Below the pieces are notes generated by a model. That model worked only from the letters and a program-made list of their open reading frames with translations, was not told the DNA's origin and searched no databases. The translations under genes were made by a program, and so were the position numbers. Positions 23,440-35,177 of a DNA stretch of 64,000 nucleotides are shown here, piece after piece. Source of the stretch: Mucidula mucida (taxonomy: Eukaryota; Basidiomycota; Agaricomycetes; Agaricales; Physalacriaceae); assembly GCA_015501055.1 (NCBI GenBank), contig JADNYV010000114.1, positions 51,001 to 115,000 of the forward strand, written 5' to 3'. Position 1 is the first letter of the stretch, and the number at the start of each line of letters is the position of its first letter.

Positions 23440-23865
23440 GATTCCACAAGCTGACCGACGACGCGATCTCCCGCAAGCCGACCGTTCAGGACCACTCGAC
23501 TCAAGCCTTCTCTTCCACAAGCCGACCCGACGACACGCTCTCCCACAAACCGACCGCCTCTACGCCCCACTTTTGATTCGCGGACGACCGAATTCGACTC
23601 TCTGATCCACAAGCCACGTTAGTCCCTCAAGACGACTCTCGAAACCGCAAACCGACGACACGTTGCTCCTGCAAGTTGACTGTTGACAACCAATTCTAAA
23701 GCACGACTCGCACCTTTATCCACAAACCCACCGACGACACGCTCTCCCGTACGCCGACCGCCTCGACGCCACACTTTCGAACCCACAAACCAACCGACTA
23801 CCGCATGACTTCGACTCTCGATGCCACAAGCCGACCGACGACAAGTTATCCCGCAAGTCGCCTCC
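23440..23865 (+). repeat. Degenerate tandem repeat (CACAAGCCGACCGACGAC-type)
   Basis: At least four diverged copies of a unit resembling cacaagccgaccgacgac-acgctctcccgcaagccgaccg occur at about 23448, 23515, 23722 and 23827, with a partial copy near 23648. Spacing is irregular. In one frame the unit reads HKPTDDTLSHKPT-like peptide, but stops interrupt any long frame. It may be a decayed repetitive protein gene or non-coding satellite. Confidence 0.6.
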
Positions 23866-24959
23866 CTACAGTGGACGAATCGTATCTACAACCTGACTCG
23901 ACTTCTTCGAGAACGATGTCTTATAGTTCGACGCAGTTTCCACGACGAGGACGATCTTCTGCGACGCGCTTGATGTCCAATTGCCTTGACTTCTATGGAC
24001 GACCGACGCAACCATTAAGAACGCACCGAATTCTGGTATCGAGAGGTGAGTGCATTCAGTTCCAATGCAATGCTTCTGAGCACTATTGCAGGACACGTCC
24101 TAAGTGCGAAGAAGGTGAAGTTGTCCGTTTATTTCAGCCAGAATCAGCACTAATTCCCGTTATGTTGAGATGCAATTGTCATCATCAAGACCTTGGAGTT
24201 CGGAAACATTGGAAGAGTCAATACTGTAGATTGTGATGCTTGTTTGTCTCCCTTCCAAACCGCCATATAATCTATGCTTGTTGGCTAAGTGTCGTCCAAT
24301 CTGAGATAGTGTGTCGTCGCGTCAGGCCGACCGCGAACGCACGTTTCCAGAATCATGCAGTAGCGCGGCAGAAAGCGTAGCGCAAATTCTCCAATGGGAA
24401 AATCTCTAAAAGCAATATGAGAGACGGTAGCGCGCGTCGAGTCTGTCAAGAATCTGCAAGCTGCTGGTCGTAGGAAGTCAAGTGTAATGCCGGCGAGATG
24501 GGATAGAATAAATGTAAAGAGCCGACTGGTAGCCGATCGAATATCGTCATCAACTGAGCGGACCGATATTTGCCGGGTGCGCACTTCTTGTTCTGGACGA
24601 TCATCGTTGAAACGTTGAAGACGTACCAAAAAATCTCTAAAGCTTTACGCCTGCTATACCCTCTACTTCGCGCTGTGTAGTTTATTCCAGCATAGGCCGC
24701 ATACAAGATTGTAGGCAGTCGCACCCGCCCGCATACAAGCAAGCTGACATCAACGCGTCGTGGTAGTACTAGTAGGTCAATCTCTTTTGAGAGCGGCTTT
24801 ATTGTCCAACTCAAGAAGAATTCTAGACTCGTACTCTTTGGACGCGTCACAGTCAAGTACATTGAAGACCTGCAGTAAAACGCCAGGTGCGAGTTGTGCC
24901 CAGCCGCTTTCCATGACGCTGAATGTCGCCTAAGCCCAGATGCCCGACGCCTTATTACT

Positions 24960-26611
24960 CCCACCCCTCCGCCATGTCCTACATGTATCTTCCTTGCTCT
25001 CCATCCTAAATACCCGGCACAGAAACGCACCCCGCGTGTTGAGGAACTGCTACGCCAAAACCACCCCCCGCTGAGCCAGAACTCACCGACTTCCGTGTCA
25101 TTATCGACAAATCCACAGAAATATTGCAGGATCTTGACGCAAGATTGCGCAAGCCACAGAGACGTTGAACTATCTAAAAACGGCGCGTAGGGCAACCGAG
25201 TCTCATCTCGAGGACGCGAAAGCTCTCGTACACCCTATCCGTTCCTTACCGAACGAGATCTTGGCGGAAATATTCATGCGTACCGCACCATCCTGGAAAC
25301 ATGAACACACCGACTCCCTCGACCCAAAATCCTCACCGTGAATTTGTCGGCGATGGAGAGATCTTGCAATTTCACTTCCCCAACTTTGGACAGTTATCAC
25401 CCTTGACTTTGATGTGCACGCTACCCATATCACTCCCCGTCAATGTGCCTACAAAACTGGCCTTTATCTCGGAAGGTCCAAGGATCTTCCCTTGTCGGTT
25501 GTCCTGACCAGCGAAAGCGGCATGATCACGAATCATGCCGTGTTTCCGCTACTAGAAATAAGCGTACCGCACTGGGAGCGACTCTCGATTACAATTCCCG
25601 AACAGAGTCTTCAAGCTTTTGCAGGAAATGTGTTTTCTCGCCTTAACATCCTCGAGCTAGATCATGTCGATGTAGGTCAGCGGAACGGGAAAGTGACCAC
25701 ATTCAATTCCGCACCTGCCTTGCGATCAGCATTCACGTATGAACCGGACTGGGAAGTCTTCATTGAAAGTTCCCCTTCCTTGGGCTCGACTAACCGAAGC
25801 GCGTGGATTTCCAGCTTTCGACAATACCGGGCTTCAATGCCTTCGGAAAATGTCCAATCTCCAGCACCTCGAGGTAGACATTAATGAGACTTACCTTGTC
25901 ATCAAACACGTTATTGTCCTTCCCAAATTGCGGCATCTTAACATCGACGAAAGCTCAATAGCTGATCCGGGACGCCTAAAGAAGTTCTTCTCGAGCCTTG
26001 AAGTACCCGCCCTTTCTGACCTTACTCTCGGTTATCCAGACGTGGCGGAAAGGGTCATGTATCTGCCTTGCTCTATCGGAGCAGTGGCTAAATTGAGGAT
26101 ACTGGATGTCTCTTGTGAAATGAGTAACCATAAAAAGAATTCCCAGAATCTGCTCAAATTTCTGTCCCTTCTTTCGCACCTCGAGGAGTTCCGACTTCGA
26201 GACCTTGCGGCAACGGAGCAGTTTTTTCGGGGGTTAACGGTATCCTCGACCGTGTGGAGGCTCCCTTGCCTTCGCATACTGGATATACAGGACAGTAAGT
26301 GCAACTCCTCACTTGCAGTTAGTCTTCCAGCTATTTTTGACATGCTGGAATCCAGATACAATGTTGTCGCCGAAGACGAAGGATCTCAAACCGTAGGCAT
26401 CGCTAGGCCTAGCATGACTTACTTTTTGGAGAAAGTCATTGCGCCACGATGGTTGTATATCCGGAAGGAGGAGCGATGGAAAGAAATATGCAACGCGTTG
26501 CATGTGGAGTGTGGTGTCACATTGTACGATATGGATGATGAATCAAGCGACGAAGAGGATGAGGATGAAGAGGATGACAACGTGGAGGAGGAGGAGATAG
26601 TGACTTCTTGA
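24960..26611 (+). pseudogene. F-box/LRR family gene, disrupted
   Basis: The typical agaricomycete F-box layout is spread over several frames: a coiled-coil start (ELLRQNHPPL, then IIDKSTEILQDLDARLRK), the F-box core (ALVHPIRSLPNEILAEIFMR), the ICRRWRDLAISLPQLW signature, then leucine-rich strands and an acidic C-terminus (DDESSDEEDEDEEDDN). Frame changes are needed at about 25078, 25150 and 25765, and an in-frame TGA sits at 25339-25341 just before ICRRW. No good start codon is visible. The last 290 codons are open. A long antisense frame at 24446-25195 is a shadow. Family is clear; functional status is probably null. Confidence 0.72.
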
Positions 26612-26840
26612 ACGCTTTGTACTTACAAGTCCACGACTACCTTTCAATGTTCCAAATTCTTTTCTTTGGGTTTGGTCTCTGGTATAGTTTTCGTGTTTTG
26701 CCTTTGAGAGACTGACAGAAATCGTTACAGTAATCAATGTCGAATATACTCTTCAATGTATGCAATGTTTACAGTCATCTTGTACTCTATGTAAACTCAC
26801 AGTGGCTTGAATCTAGACGTGACACGCAATGTAGCTGAAT

Positions 26841-27582
26841 CTAATCGCCGTTTGTGTCACCCACTCTACTCCTACCCAAGCCCAAAACAGTACAAAGTAT
26901 GGCGACACCGCCGACGAGCTTTATGGCGCGCCATAGAGGGGAAATGTTGGCGATAGCCATGCGTTGGGCCTGAGCGTGAGCATCGTGTCTATGTGAAGTC
27001 GAGCGCGTTGCATTTGGGTGCGTCTGCCATGCATGTGAGTTGGGCAGGGGATCGCCGTATGGACTCCGGGGGTACTTGTACGTGAAGGTGGAGCGGGAGG
27101 AGTAGGCATGGCCAGAGGAGGAGGAGGAGGAGGAGAAGCGGTCCTTGGGATGCGGGTGCATGTACTCGCCGTGTGCCGTCGGATACGTCTGCAGTTCTTC
27201 AATATCAGAATTCACAAACACCAGACGCGCCACACCTTTGCCCATGCATGTGTCGCGCCAGGCTTCTTACGGTCTTTGAATTTGACCCCAGCGGCAGCAG
27301 CAGCCGCATGAGACTTGGACGTGCCCACAGGCAACGAGCGGTCATAGACGCGCCGCTTTCGGTCGTCTGATAGAACGGAATATGCTTCTGATGCGCGTCG
27401 AAAGACCTGTAGCACGGGTCAGACAATGAGCCAAAGGGAAGGGAGCCCCGCACTTCGGCGCTCTGTGGAGAATTGGATACATCCGGGTGGTGTTCCCTGC
27501 TCAGCGTGTAAAACGAAGACTTGATCTGCCCTTTGGTTGCATTTCGGGGCACGGAGAGCGTCGAATAGTGGTCGGAAGACAT
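26841..27582 (-). CDS. J-domain protein with C-terminal membrane anchor
   Basis: Hsp70 co-chaperone. Exons (minus) 27454-27582, 27236-27406 and 26841-27188 give 215 aa in phase. The J domain fills the N-terminus: DHYSTLSVPRNATKGQIKSS, then LSREHHPDV with HPD, then FRRASEAYSVLSDDRKRRVY. An Ala/Lys linker and a Ser-rich stretch follow, then one hydrophobic segment near the end (AIKLVGGVAILCTVLGLGR), suggesting a tail anchor. Upstream, MAALSIARFRA at 27664 looks like a mitochondrial presequence but is out of frame by one base, so the true start may be 27664 if an indel is corrected. Mitochondrial location is inferred only. Confidence 0.78.
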
Positions 27583-27831
27583 CCAGGACGTGTTACGGAG
27601 TGGAGGATGATGGTGGTAGAACGATCGTCATCGCTCGGAAGCGTGCGATCGACAAAGCCGCCATCGACGCGTAGGTTGAACATTGAACATTGAACTTCAA
27701 TCCAATCTTGATTCTTGACACAACATCATTAGATTACAAAAACCAAGGTTTTGTGACAGTTGGTGTAGTGCAAAACTACAATAGACTACTGCCACAAAGG
27801 AAAAATGGACTTGGTCTTCCTAACCGTTTCA

Positions 27832-27913
27832 CGACGCCAGCAGGATTTGAACCTGCGCCCTCAAAGAGGAACAGATTTCTAATCTGTCGCCGTAACCACT
27901 TGGCTATAGCGCC
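27832..27913 (-). tRNA. tRNA-Ser(AGA)
   Basis: Reading the minus strand: acceptor GGCGCTA with TGGCGTC, discriminator G. Anticodon stem ACAGA/TCTGT with loop TTAGAAA gives anticodon AGA and no intron. Long variable arm, T arm GCAGG-TTCAAAT-CCTGC. The 82-nt gene is identical to the copy at 49241-49322. Confidence 0.93.
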
Positions 27914-27979
27914 TTGGAACGATATCGCAACTCTATCATAAGTATGTAGTGCTTAAAATCCTTTGATAAGTCCAGAGCT

Positions 27980-29261
27980 TCACATCATGCAGGCGCATTT
28001 TATACACGAACTGCTAGAGACTTGGTCGAAATACCAGCAGCCGTTGATCGAAATCTGTATCCGATGACACTGTTTGTTGTAGAACGACGCTGGACAATTC
28101 TTACCGTTTGGCCTGATACGGTGGTGGTTAATCGAAGGAAATCAACAAAAGCTGTAAACTACCCGCCCGTAACGAAGTGATATTCCGGGCTGGCAATATA
28201 TCCAACGAAACTTGCGATGTCTGCAGGTTCTCCCATAACTACTGCCGTACGTTCTTTGATCTGCAGTGCGCTGAGCGTAGTACCATTGACGTTGAACGAG
28301 ATCGTTCGCACCAGTGCCAGTACTCCTTCAACGCCATCTGGAAGAACTCCGACCGAGCTAGTTCTCACTTGGGGAAAGTTGAGGAACTGAATTTGGTTGC
28401 AAGTCACCAGAAAGTTACTTACTGAGTTCCGTATCGATCACACCTATGTAGACACAAGTCAGCGTAGACCTCGGAGAATGTTTACTTGGTACATACCGGG
28501 TGTGTAGGCGTTGACTGTAATACCGTACTTCCCAAATTCTTGAGCTAAGTGATGCATTAACACCTGACACTTTACCGCCGTACGAACTTACCGGCCACTT
28601 GGGTAAGACCACGAATACCAAACTTTGTCGAGCAGTAAGCACCCATCATAGCCATACCTGTCTTGTTGAGTAATACACAGTACACCATTAAGTTGACGTC
28701 CTACCTTGCTTGCCGATAACAGAAGAAGCTCCAATGATACGTCCTCCTCGCCCTTGCTTGATCATCTGTGCGGCGGCGTGTCTGTAGCAGAGGAACGTTC
28801 CGCGACAATTGACAGAGAACGTGCCATCCCAATCCTCCACGGAGACTCAGAATCACGCTTATTTGATATCACATCGTAAAAGAATGCACGATAGAGGAGC
28901 TGACTGTCAAGAAGACTCCCTGGCGGAAAGGTGGCCCCATTTGCGACCATTCGTACGTGGCGTTAAATGTCTCCGCCTGGTGGTGATGTACTCGAGCACC
29001 TACCACGTCAGTGCTGCCCAAGGCACTGACTGTGTTGTCAATCATCACCTTGACCTGTTCCTCGGACGATATGTCGGCGACTACGATGATGCATTTTCTC
29101 CCAATGGACGTGATCTCTTTCAAGAGCAGTTGAAGTTGTTCCTCCTTCGTCGGCAAATCGTTGAGAGCCACGTCGAACCCGTCCTGAGCCAGTCTGAGTG
29201 CGATGGCTCTCCCGATGCCCTGTGCGGAGCCTGTAACGATTGCGACGCCTTGCTTACTCAT
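27980..29261 (-). CDS. Short-chain dehydrogenase/reductase SDR1, one splice acceptor lost
   Basis: Classical SDR, NAD(P)-dependent oxidation of an alcohol or reverse. The start at 29261 gives MSKQGVAIVTGSAQGIG with the TGxxxGxG cofactor motif. Later exons carry GGRIIGASSVIGKQ with the catalytic Ser region, GAYCSTKFGIRGLTQVA with the YxxxK catalytic pair, and GQT/ISINGCWYFD at the C-terminus (stop 27980). Intron 1 (donor at 29003) should end before MVANG, as in SDR2, but positions 28951-28952 read GA instead of AG on the coding strand. No alternative acceptor keeps the frame. It is a close paralogue of SDR2. Left edge of the terpenoid cluster. Confidence 0.8.
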
Positions 29262-29530
29262 GGTTGGTGCGGAGAGTTGCATGATAAGACTTGAAATATT
29301 GGGTTTTAAAGGACACATCCGGTCCGAAAACATCCCCAAAGAACGCAGAGCCACAGCAATACCAGACTTGTCAGATAGCCAGGATGCTTCCTAGAGTTGG
29401 TTAAATTCCCGCGAGTCAGCGCAGAAGTATTGCTGAGAATGCGCGAGTAATGCGGTGGCTTCAATGCAGATGAAAACATGGATGTAACTTGACGCGATTT
29501 AGGATAGGAATAACCGTACTTCTATAAACA

Positions 29531-31654
29531 CTAGGCGTGCACGTCAATGAGATTGTCGGTAATCGTACTCGCGGGGATGCGAGGTTTGAACGAAACCTTG
29601 AAGGGAGGGGCAAAACTGTATCAACCCGCTATGAGAAAAAAATCAACAGATCAACACTCTACACTCACCTGACCATAGCATTCGTGAACTCCAACTTTGT
29701 TTCCGGCGTAATGCGCTTGCCCGAAAGGTCTACGGGATCGCAGATCTCATAGGCCGCGAGCATCGACGCTACCATGATCCACACTGTATCTCGTCCCATC
29801 ACTAATCACTTATCGTTAGCGCCGAGCTTTCTTTCGCATGCCATGCAAGCTTACCTCGTCCTGGGCAGGAACGTCTACCGAACCCAAATGCGATGTCCAA
29901 GTCCAGGATATCGGGATTGAGATTCCCATCGGCTTTCAAGAAACGTTCCGGGATGAACTTGTCGGTGTTGGGTCCGAAAACCGACTCTTGACGAAGGAGG
30001 GCCCAAAGGTTAGGAATGATGATAGAGCCCTTGGGAATCTCGTAGCCCTTGTAAACGTCGGCCTCGCTCGACACATGATAGACAGCAAACGGCGTCGCAG
30101 GATTCCACCGCAGAACTTCGTTTACAACCGCGTCGATGTAGGGAATGCGGCCACCAAAGTCGCTGAAATCAGGGAGTCTTTGACCTTGCAACTGCGCGTC
30201 CAGGGCGCTATGGGCTTTCTTTTGGACTTCCGGGTGCATCGCCATCGCCAAGACGAAGTTGGAAAGAATAGCAACAGTCTCCAGAATTGCTATCAGTAAG
30301 GCACACGATACGACAGAAGAGCCTTACAGTATCCGCGCCACCTGAAAGAAGTAAATCAACATGAGTGAGTACGGATGAAGGCGCCGACATACCTAGATAC
30401 GCTATACCCAGTACGTTACGCATAGTCTCGATTTCTGCTTCACTAATGTTTTCACCGTCAGCGACAGCCGTCACGAAACGAGACGCCACAGAAGAAACAG
30501 CCGTTCCGTTATCCTGGTCAACAAGTTTAACACAGGCGCTTAGTCAAGTAGATCCACTTACGACTTGAGCTTTAACATGATCGTACGGTGCCATGACAAG
30601 ATCGCGCGCCAAAGGACGACCAACTTCGGCGACGCGTTGAAACTTGGCACCTGGGAACCATTTCGGGATGTTCTTCAGGATCGGGAAGACATCCACTGAA
30701 GTTATCGTTAATGATACGAAGTTATGTCAGTGGCGTGCACTAACCCAAATAACCGCCACGTCCGACGTCAGCAAAGATGACCATCACCTCTTCTGGGGTG
30801 CGAATAAAAGGGTCTTGGGGTGTTTGCGGGGTGATACCATAGGTGACAGAGAGAATCGCGTCACCAGCGGCACTGAAGAGATGATGAGCGCGGAACGCGT
30901 TCAAGCCAACTTTGCCTCACAGTCGCAAGTCCTTGAAATGATCGTTGCTCTTTAAAAGTCGCTGGAGGAGGCGCCTGGCCGCACTGAGCTCGTGAGCTCG
31001 ATTCTCGTCCGTTGCTGTCATCTCAAACTCGCGACGGAAGATTCTGCGATGTTCTGCAGATGATGTTAGAGGATGCTTCTTGAAGTCACGAATGAACGAC
31101 CTTTCCAGCGGTCGTCGTAGTTCATGAAGACCATCATCCACGTTGTGCGAATCCTGGGATTTATTCGAACGACAAACTTAGGACGATATTGTTGGCAGCA
31201 CTTACAGTTCGTTCAACATCGTAGATCGAGGCCTACAAAATATAACATGTCAGTTGCAAGTACAGGATCATTCCAGCGGAGAAACGTACCTATCAGAATA
31301 GAGACTTGATCGCTTGATGAGCAACTCTTGGATAGCTTCAACAGAATTCAAGATAAAGAAGCGCGCCCCCGGAACACGCATGCTGAGCACATCCGAATCT
31401 GTCAAGGCATGGCATTTCTGTAAGGCGGAGAAGATCACAGGAGCTGTATGTGTACCGTAATGCTTGCTCCAGTCTAGATAAACCTTCCAAGACTCCTTGG
31501 TGGGCAAGTCAAATATGTTCCCGATAATAGGCCATCCTGGTGGTCCGGGCGGCGAGTTTTGACGTTTGGGCAGGATAAGAACTGTGACCACGACAATCGC
31601 TAGGGCGGCTAAGACGAGATAGTCGTTGGAAATCAAAGCTGGGGTGGCAATCAT
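29531..31654 (-). CDS. Cytochrome P450 A (microsomal monooxygenase)
   Basis: Membrane-anchored P450; N-terminal helix (LVLAALAIVVVTVLIL), proline hinge PPGPPGWPIIGNI, I-helix GGADTTVAIL, K-helix ExxR as EVLRW, PERF as IPERF, and heme loop FGFGRRSCPGR. About ten short introns; the exon joins around the I-helix and after the heme loop restore the expected sequence. One frame discontinuity remains near 31095-31100 (WKG to FIRDFKKHP), fixed by one extra T in a T-run. The stop is at 29531. It resembles the P450s often annotated as O-methylsterigmatocystin oxidoreductase-like in mushrooms. Transcribed divergently from P450-B; likely oxidises the cluster's terpene scaffold. Confidence 0.85.
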
Positions 31655-32506
31655 GGTAGATATTGTGTGAGAGACCTGAGGCAAAAGTTAAAGTGAGAAG
31701 GGGCTTTTAGCGCGGAAAGCTGGGCTTAACGTTTGAACTCGTATCGGACGAACAGTTTGGAGAACCAGATGGGCAAGCTGGTTTGATACGTCATCTGTGA
31801 CACAAGGCGAGTTGGCGTCCGCGGTTTTCGATGCTCCCGACGCTGTTCGGATCGATGTGGGAAGTTACGAGAGCTCGTTCGAAGTGACTCGTGAATGTCA
31901 AGTGTAGGATGCGGTACCTTCCCTGAGTTTACCATTATTCTCTAATGGTATACCGCCCAATTCGCAGAATGAATACACAAGATTCCGAGTCCGTGGTTCC
32001 GTTGATGATGGTGGTACTAATCGTAGTTGAGTCGCGGGAAGGTCAGGGTCCAAACTCATCGCAATTGAGTCGAGATAGTGTACGAGTTGCTCATCCTGAT
32101 TGTGTCCCACCAGGTCAATCCACCGACAGCGGGGTTAAGTCCAGAAGGTAAGTGTGCACCATCAGTGCCTGCATAGAATTGAACTCCGATGGTCCACGCA
32201 CAGCGGATGTGGCAGGAAGCAGCTTATCCGTCATTGAAGTTCAACGTAAGGCCAGGGTTACGGTGAACGCTGAAAGATCACGAACTTGAAGGTGAAAGGT
32301 GTTTTGGGCAAAAGAACCTGACGGCGATCGTCGGCTACCGGTCCGATTACTGTACCTGCATCAGCGCGCTGCAGGCTAGCACCCACCTTCATGCCGAACA
32401 GTCATGTCGCGAATATCGAAATACGCATCGTTTGCCTTGAACTTTCTTGCTTTCCTTCGTCCCACCCTCAGCGATACTTGAATCTCCTTCCTGGGCTGCT
32501 GCAACC
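31655..32506. promoter_or_regulatory. Bidirectional promoter between P450-A and P450-B
   Basis: 852 bp separate the two divergent start codons. It contains the block at 32080-32290 that is repeated between TS1 and the GMC gene. No supported coding region lies within it. Confidence 0.5.
32080..32290 (+). repeat. Cluster promoter block, copy 1
   Basis: Shares ordered matching segments with 40967-41217: acgagttg..catcctga, gtcc.accag, agtcc.gaaggcaa-like, cagtgc..gaattga, actccgatg, and finally gcagcttat.cgtcattga followed by acgtaag and gctgaaagatc. By eye the last 70 bp agree at most positions. It lies about 220-430 bp upstream of the P450-B start. Confidence 0.7.
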
Positions 32507-34564
32507 ATGCTACTTGCGCTTGCCTTACTCTTTGTGGCCTTCATCGTCTTGAAGCAGCTCTCGAAGTCTCCGAAACTGCCCCCAGGACCGCGCTCGTTGC
32601 CTATCATTGGCAATGCGTTACAGCTATGGACGAGTAGGCTGCCCATGGAGGAAACTTTCACGCGATGGGCTTCTCAGTTCGGTACTCGGCATCCTTTCTT
32701 TTCCTCTATCACCTTGCTGATATCTTGGCAGGAGATGTTATGCTCGTCACTCTTCCTGGCGGGCCCATGATTGTACTGAACACGCTCAAGGCTACGAAAG
32801 ACTTGCTAGATAAACGTGGGTCGATTTACTCCGACCGTCCTAGGATGGTCTTGCACATGGAAATGTACGTCCTCGCGTGGCGTTCCCGACGTTCAGTCTA
32901 ATTCATCTGACAGGGCGGGATGGACGCGCATGACTGTTGGTTTATCGTAATAAGTTGGCCTCAAGTTTATCCTGAATACTATATTGACTAGACTTTAGTG
33001 GTCACCGAATTCGCGTTCATAGGCGGATCATTATGCGCACCTTCAACCCCAAATCCCTTCAGATGTACTCGCAGATGCAAGAAGATGGCGCGCATCGATT
33101 AGTTCGGTCATTGAGCAACTGCGGCAGCGAATTCAGCAACCATTTTAGCCAGTAAGTAGTTCCACAGCTTCCACTCTTAGTTTTAAACTTTTGGGCGTAG
33201 ATATGTTGCTAGCACCGTCATTCGCCTCACTTACGGTGAACAGAACAGCGACCACTTTCTGAGTATAGGTTAATAGTCTCAACTTGGACAAGGCAAGTCG
33301 TTATCGCTGACTTTCTTCAGCTCACGAATCAATGGAATCGACAAACTCCCTTGGTATTCCCTCAACAACGCTGCCTGACTTGTTTCCCGTCCTGAAGCAT
33401 GTTCCCGTGTGGATGCCCTTTGCGGGATTTCGTCGCCACGCCGAAAAAGTCCGCAAAGTTGTCCGAAAGGCACACGACATCCCATTTAACTCGGTCAAGG
33501 AAGCAATGGTATGTTCTTGTTTTCTTCAGACTTTCGTCGTCGCTAACAAGGACACGATATCAGAGGAAAGAATACTCTGTGCCTTCCCTTGTCGCCGACA
33601 ACATCGCTGCTTATGGAGGACTCGACGTCGTATCTAAAGACGAAGAAGAAGATATCAAAAGCGCGGCGGCCAGCTTACTCGCAGCCGCTCTCGATACGGC
33701 AAGTGACCTCTATGCTTGCTAACAGCTACTAACTTCTTATCAAGACTGTGGCCGTCCTCAACGGCTTTGTTCTCGCCATGGTTTTATATCCGGACATTCT
33801 CAAAGAACTGCAAACTGAGCTCGATGCTGTCGTCGGACGCAGTCGCCTTCCCAGCTTTGACGATATGGATCATCTTCCGTACCTAGACGCCGTTATTCGA
33901 GAACTGCATCGGTAAGCGTTATCAATGTGTTACACTTGCCTTTTAACTGATTTATAGGTGGGGAGGAGCGAAAACGCTCGCTATTCCCCACAAGCTCATG
34001 CAGGATGACATCTATAACGATTACCTGCTTCCTGGAGGCGCCATCGTAGTTGCTAACGTTTAGTAAGTAGGTCTTTTGCACATATCATCACCTTCTCATT
34101 GTGATTCCAGCGCCATGCTTCGAGCCTGCGATCGACCAGACGAGTTCATTCCCGAGAGATTTACCAATTCGCATTATCTCAGAGGTGACGTCCCAGAAGA
34201 TCCCAGAGAGTTGGTGTTCGGATTTGGCAGACGGTGCGATTAACTCAGACTAGTTTGGGTGCGGGCTAACAACATTCTTGCGACACCAGCCGCTGCCCAG
34301 GAGAGCACCTTGCAAATCGCTCCATCTACATCGCGATAGCGTATGTTGCTGCGTTGTTCAATATTGCTCCGCTCAAGGACGTAAATGGAAAGCTCTGTCC
34401 TCCCAAGGTTGAATTTGTCACTGGGGGACCAGTTCGGTGAGCTTTCTTCCAGATTGACGAATCATATACTCATGATCTCTCCTTGCGTTAGTCACCCGAA
34501 ACCATTTCAATGCGACATTACTCTTCAAGCCGATCGTAAGCACTTGCTAGAACGCACATTGTGA
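32507..34564 (+). CDS. Cytochrome P450 B (microsomal monooxygenase)
   Basis: Start MLLALALLFVAFIVL (signal anchor), hinge LPPGPRSLPIIGNAL, then GDVMLVTLPGGPMIVLN, substrate region DLFPVLKHVPVWMPFAGF, I-helix region LDTTVAVLNGFVLAM (AxxDT with Leu before Asp), ExxR as ELHRW, IPERF, and heme loop FGFGRR-RCPGEHLA split by an intron. Stop at 34562. One base seems missing at about 33000, at the exon start before GHRIRVHRRI (TGG for TGGG). The intron at 33699-33744 has a GC donor, confirmed by a perfect DT/TVAVL join. A fragment of this gene is duplicated at 400-625. Divergent with P450-A. Confidence 0.85.
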
Positions 34565-35177
34565 GGATACTGCCGTAGTTAGATTGTTTCCGCACGCTTC
34601 TTTACCGAAATAAACTGCACTTCACAACTCATTGTCCGAAAACAACACTTCCGTACGATCAATGAAACGAACATTGAGTAGTAGGCTGGCGCAGACAGTC
34701 GCAAATAACACTGCAAGGTAATAATATTGTTGACATGACTGGCTCAAACGAGGTGCTTTGTTGCCTTTCCATGGCCAGAGGTCGTGGTCGCAATTCGTTC
34801 GGTGGCGTGTCGAGACTAGTGCTTCCAGGTTGAGTAAACTTTTTGTTGGTAAACGCAGTCGTTCCGACCAGGCACACCTCGATCGACTAGCGCACAACCG
34901 CCAGAGTGGCCGGCTGTGATATCTGGGCTCCAGTTTGAGGCGTGAAACTTAGGGCGGTGGTGACGTTCTTCATCACGATGAGCGGGATGAAAGGATGTAT
35001 ATGGATCATTGGATGCGACGGAGACGATGTTAGACCGATATTTTCTCCGAAAGAGCAGGCTGGTTATGACGTGAACAAGGTGGGCATTGATATTCATCAG
35101 ACCGCTCAGTCGGGCCCTCGCGTTCTTGGATATGAAAATTTGATTCTACACATTCATAGTAGACACAGTGAAGGCAT
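34565..35177. other. Convergent intergenic region between P450-B and SDR2
   Basis: About 610 bp holding the 3' ends of two convergent genes. No supported gene was found; open frames on the minus strand are chance. Confidence 0.4.

Noticed and set aside
23805..24236. Open frame of 143 codons with a Cys-rich end
   Set aside because: It begins inside the degenerate repeat and its Cys pattern fits no known motif; kept only as part of the repeat-region finding.
24446..25195. Minus-strand open frame of 249 codons
   Set aside because: It lies antisense to the F-box pseudogene start, whose fragmented frames match a known family; the antisense translation has no motif or coding bias.
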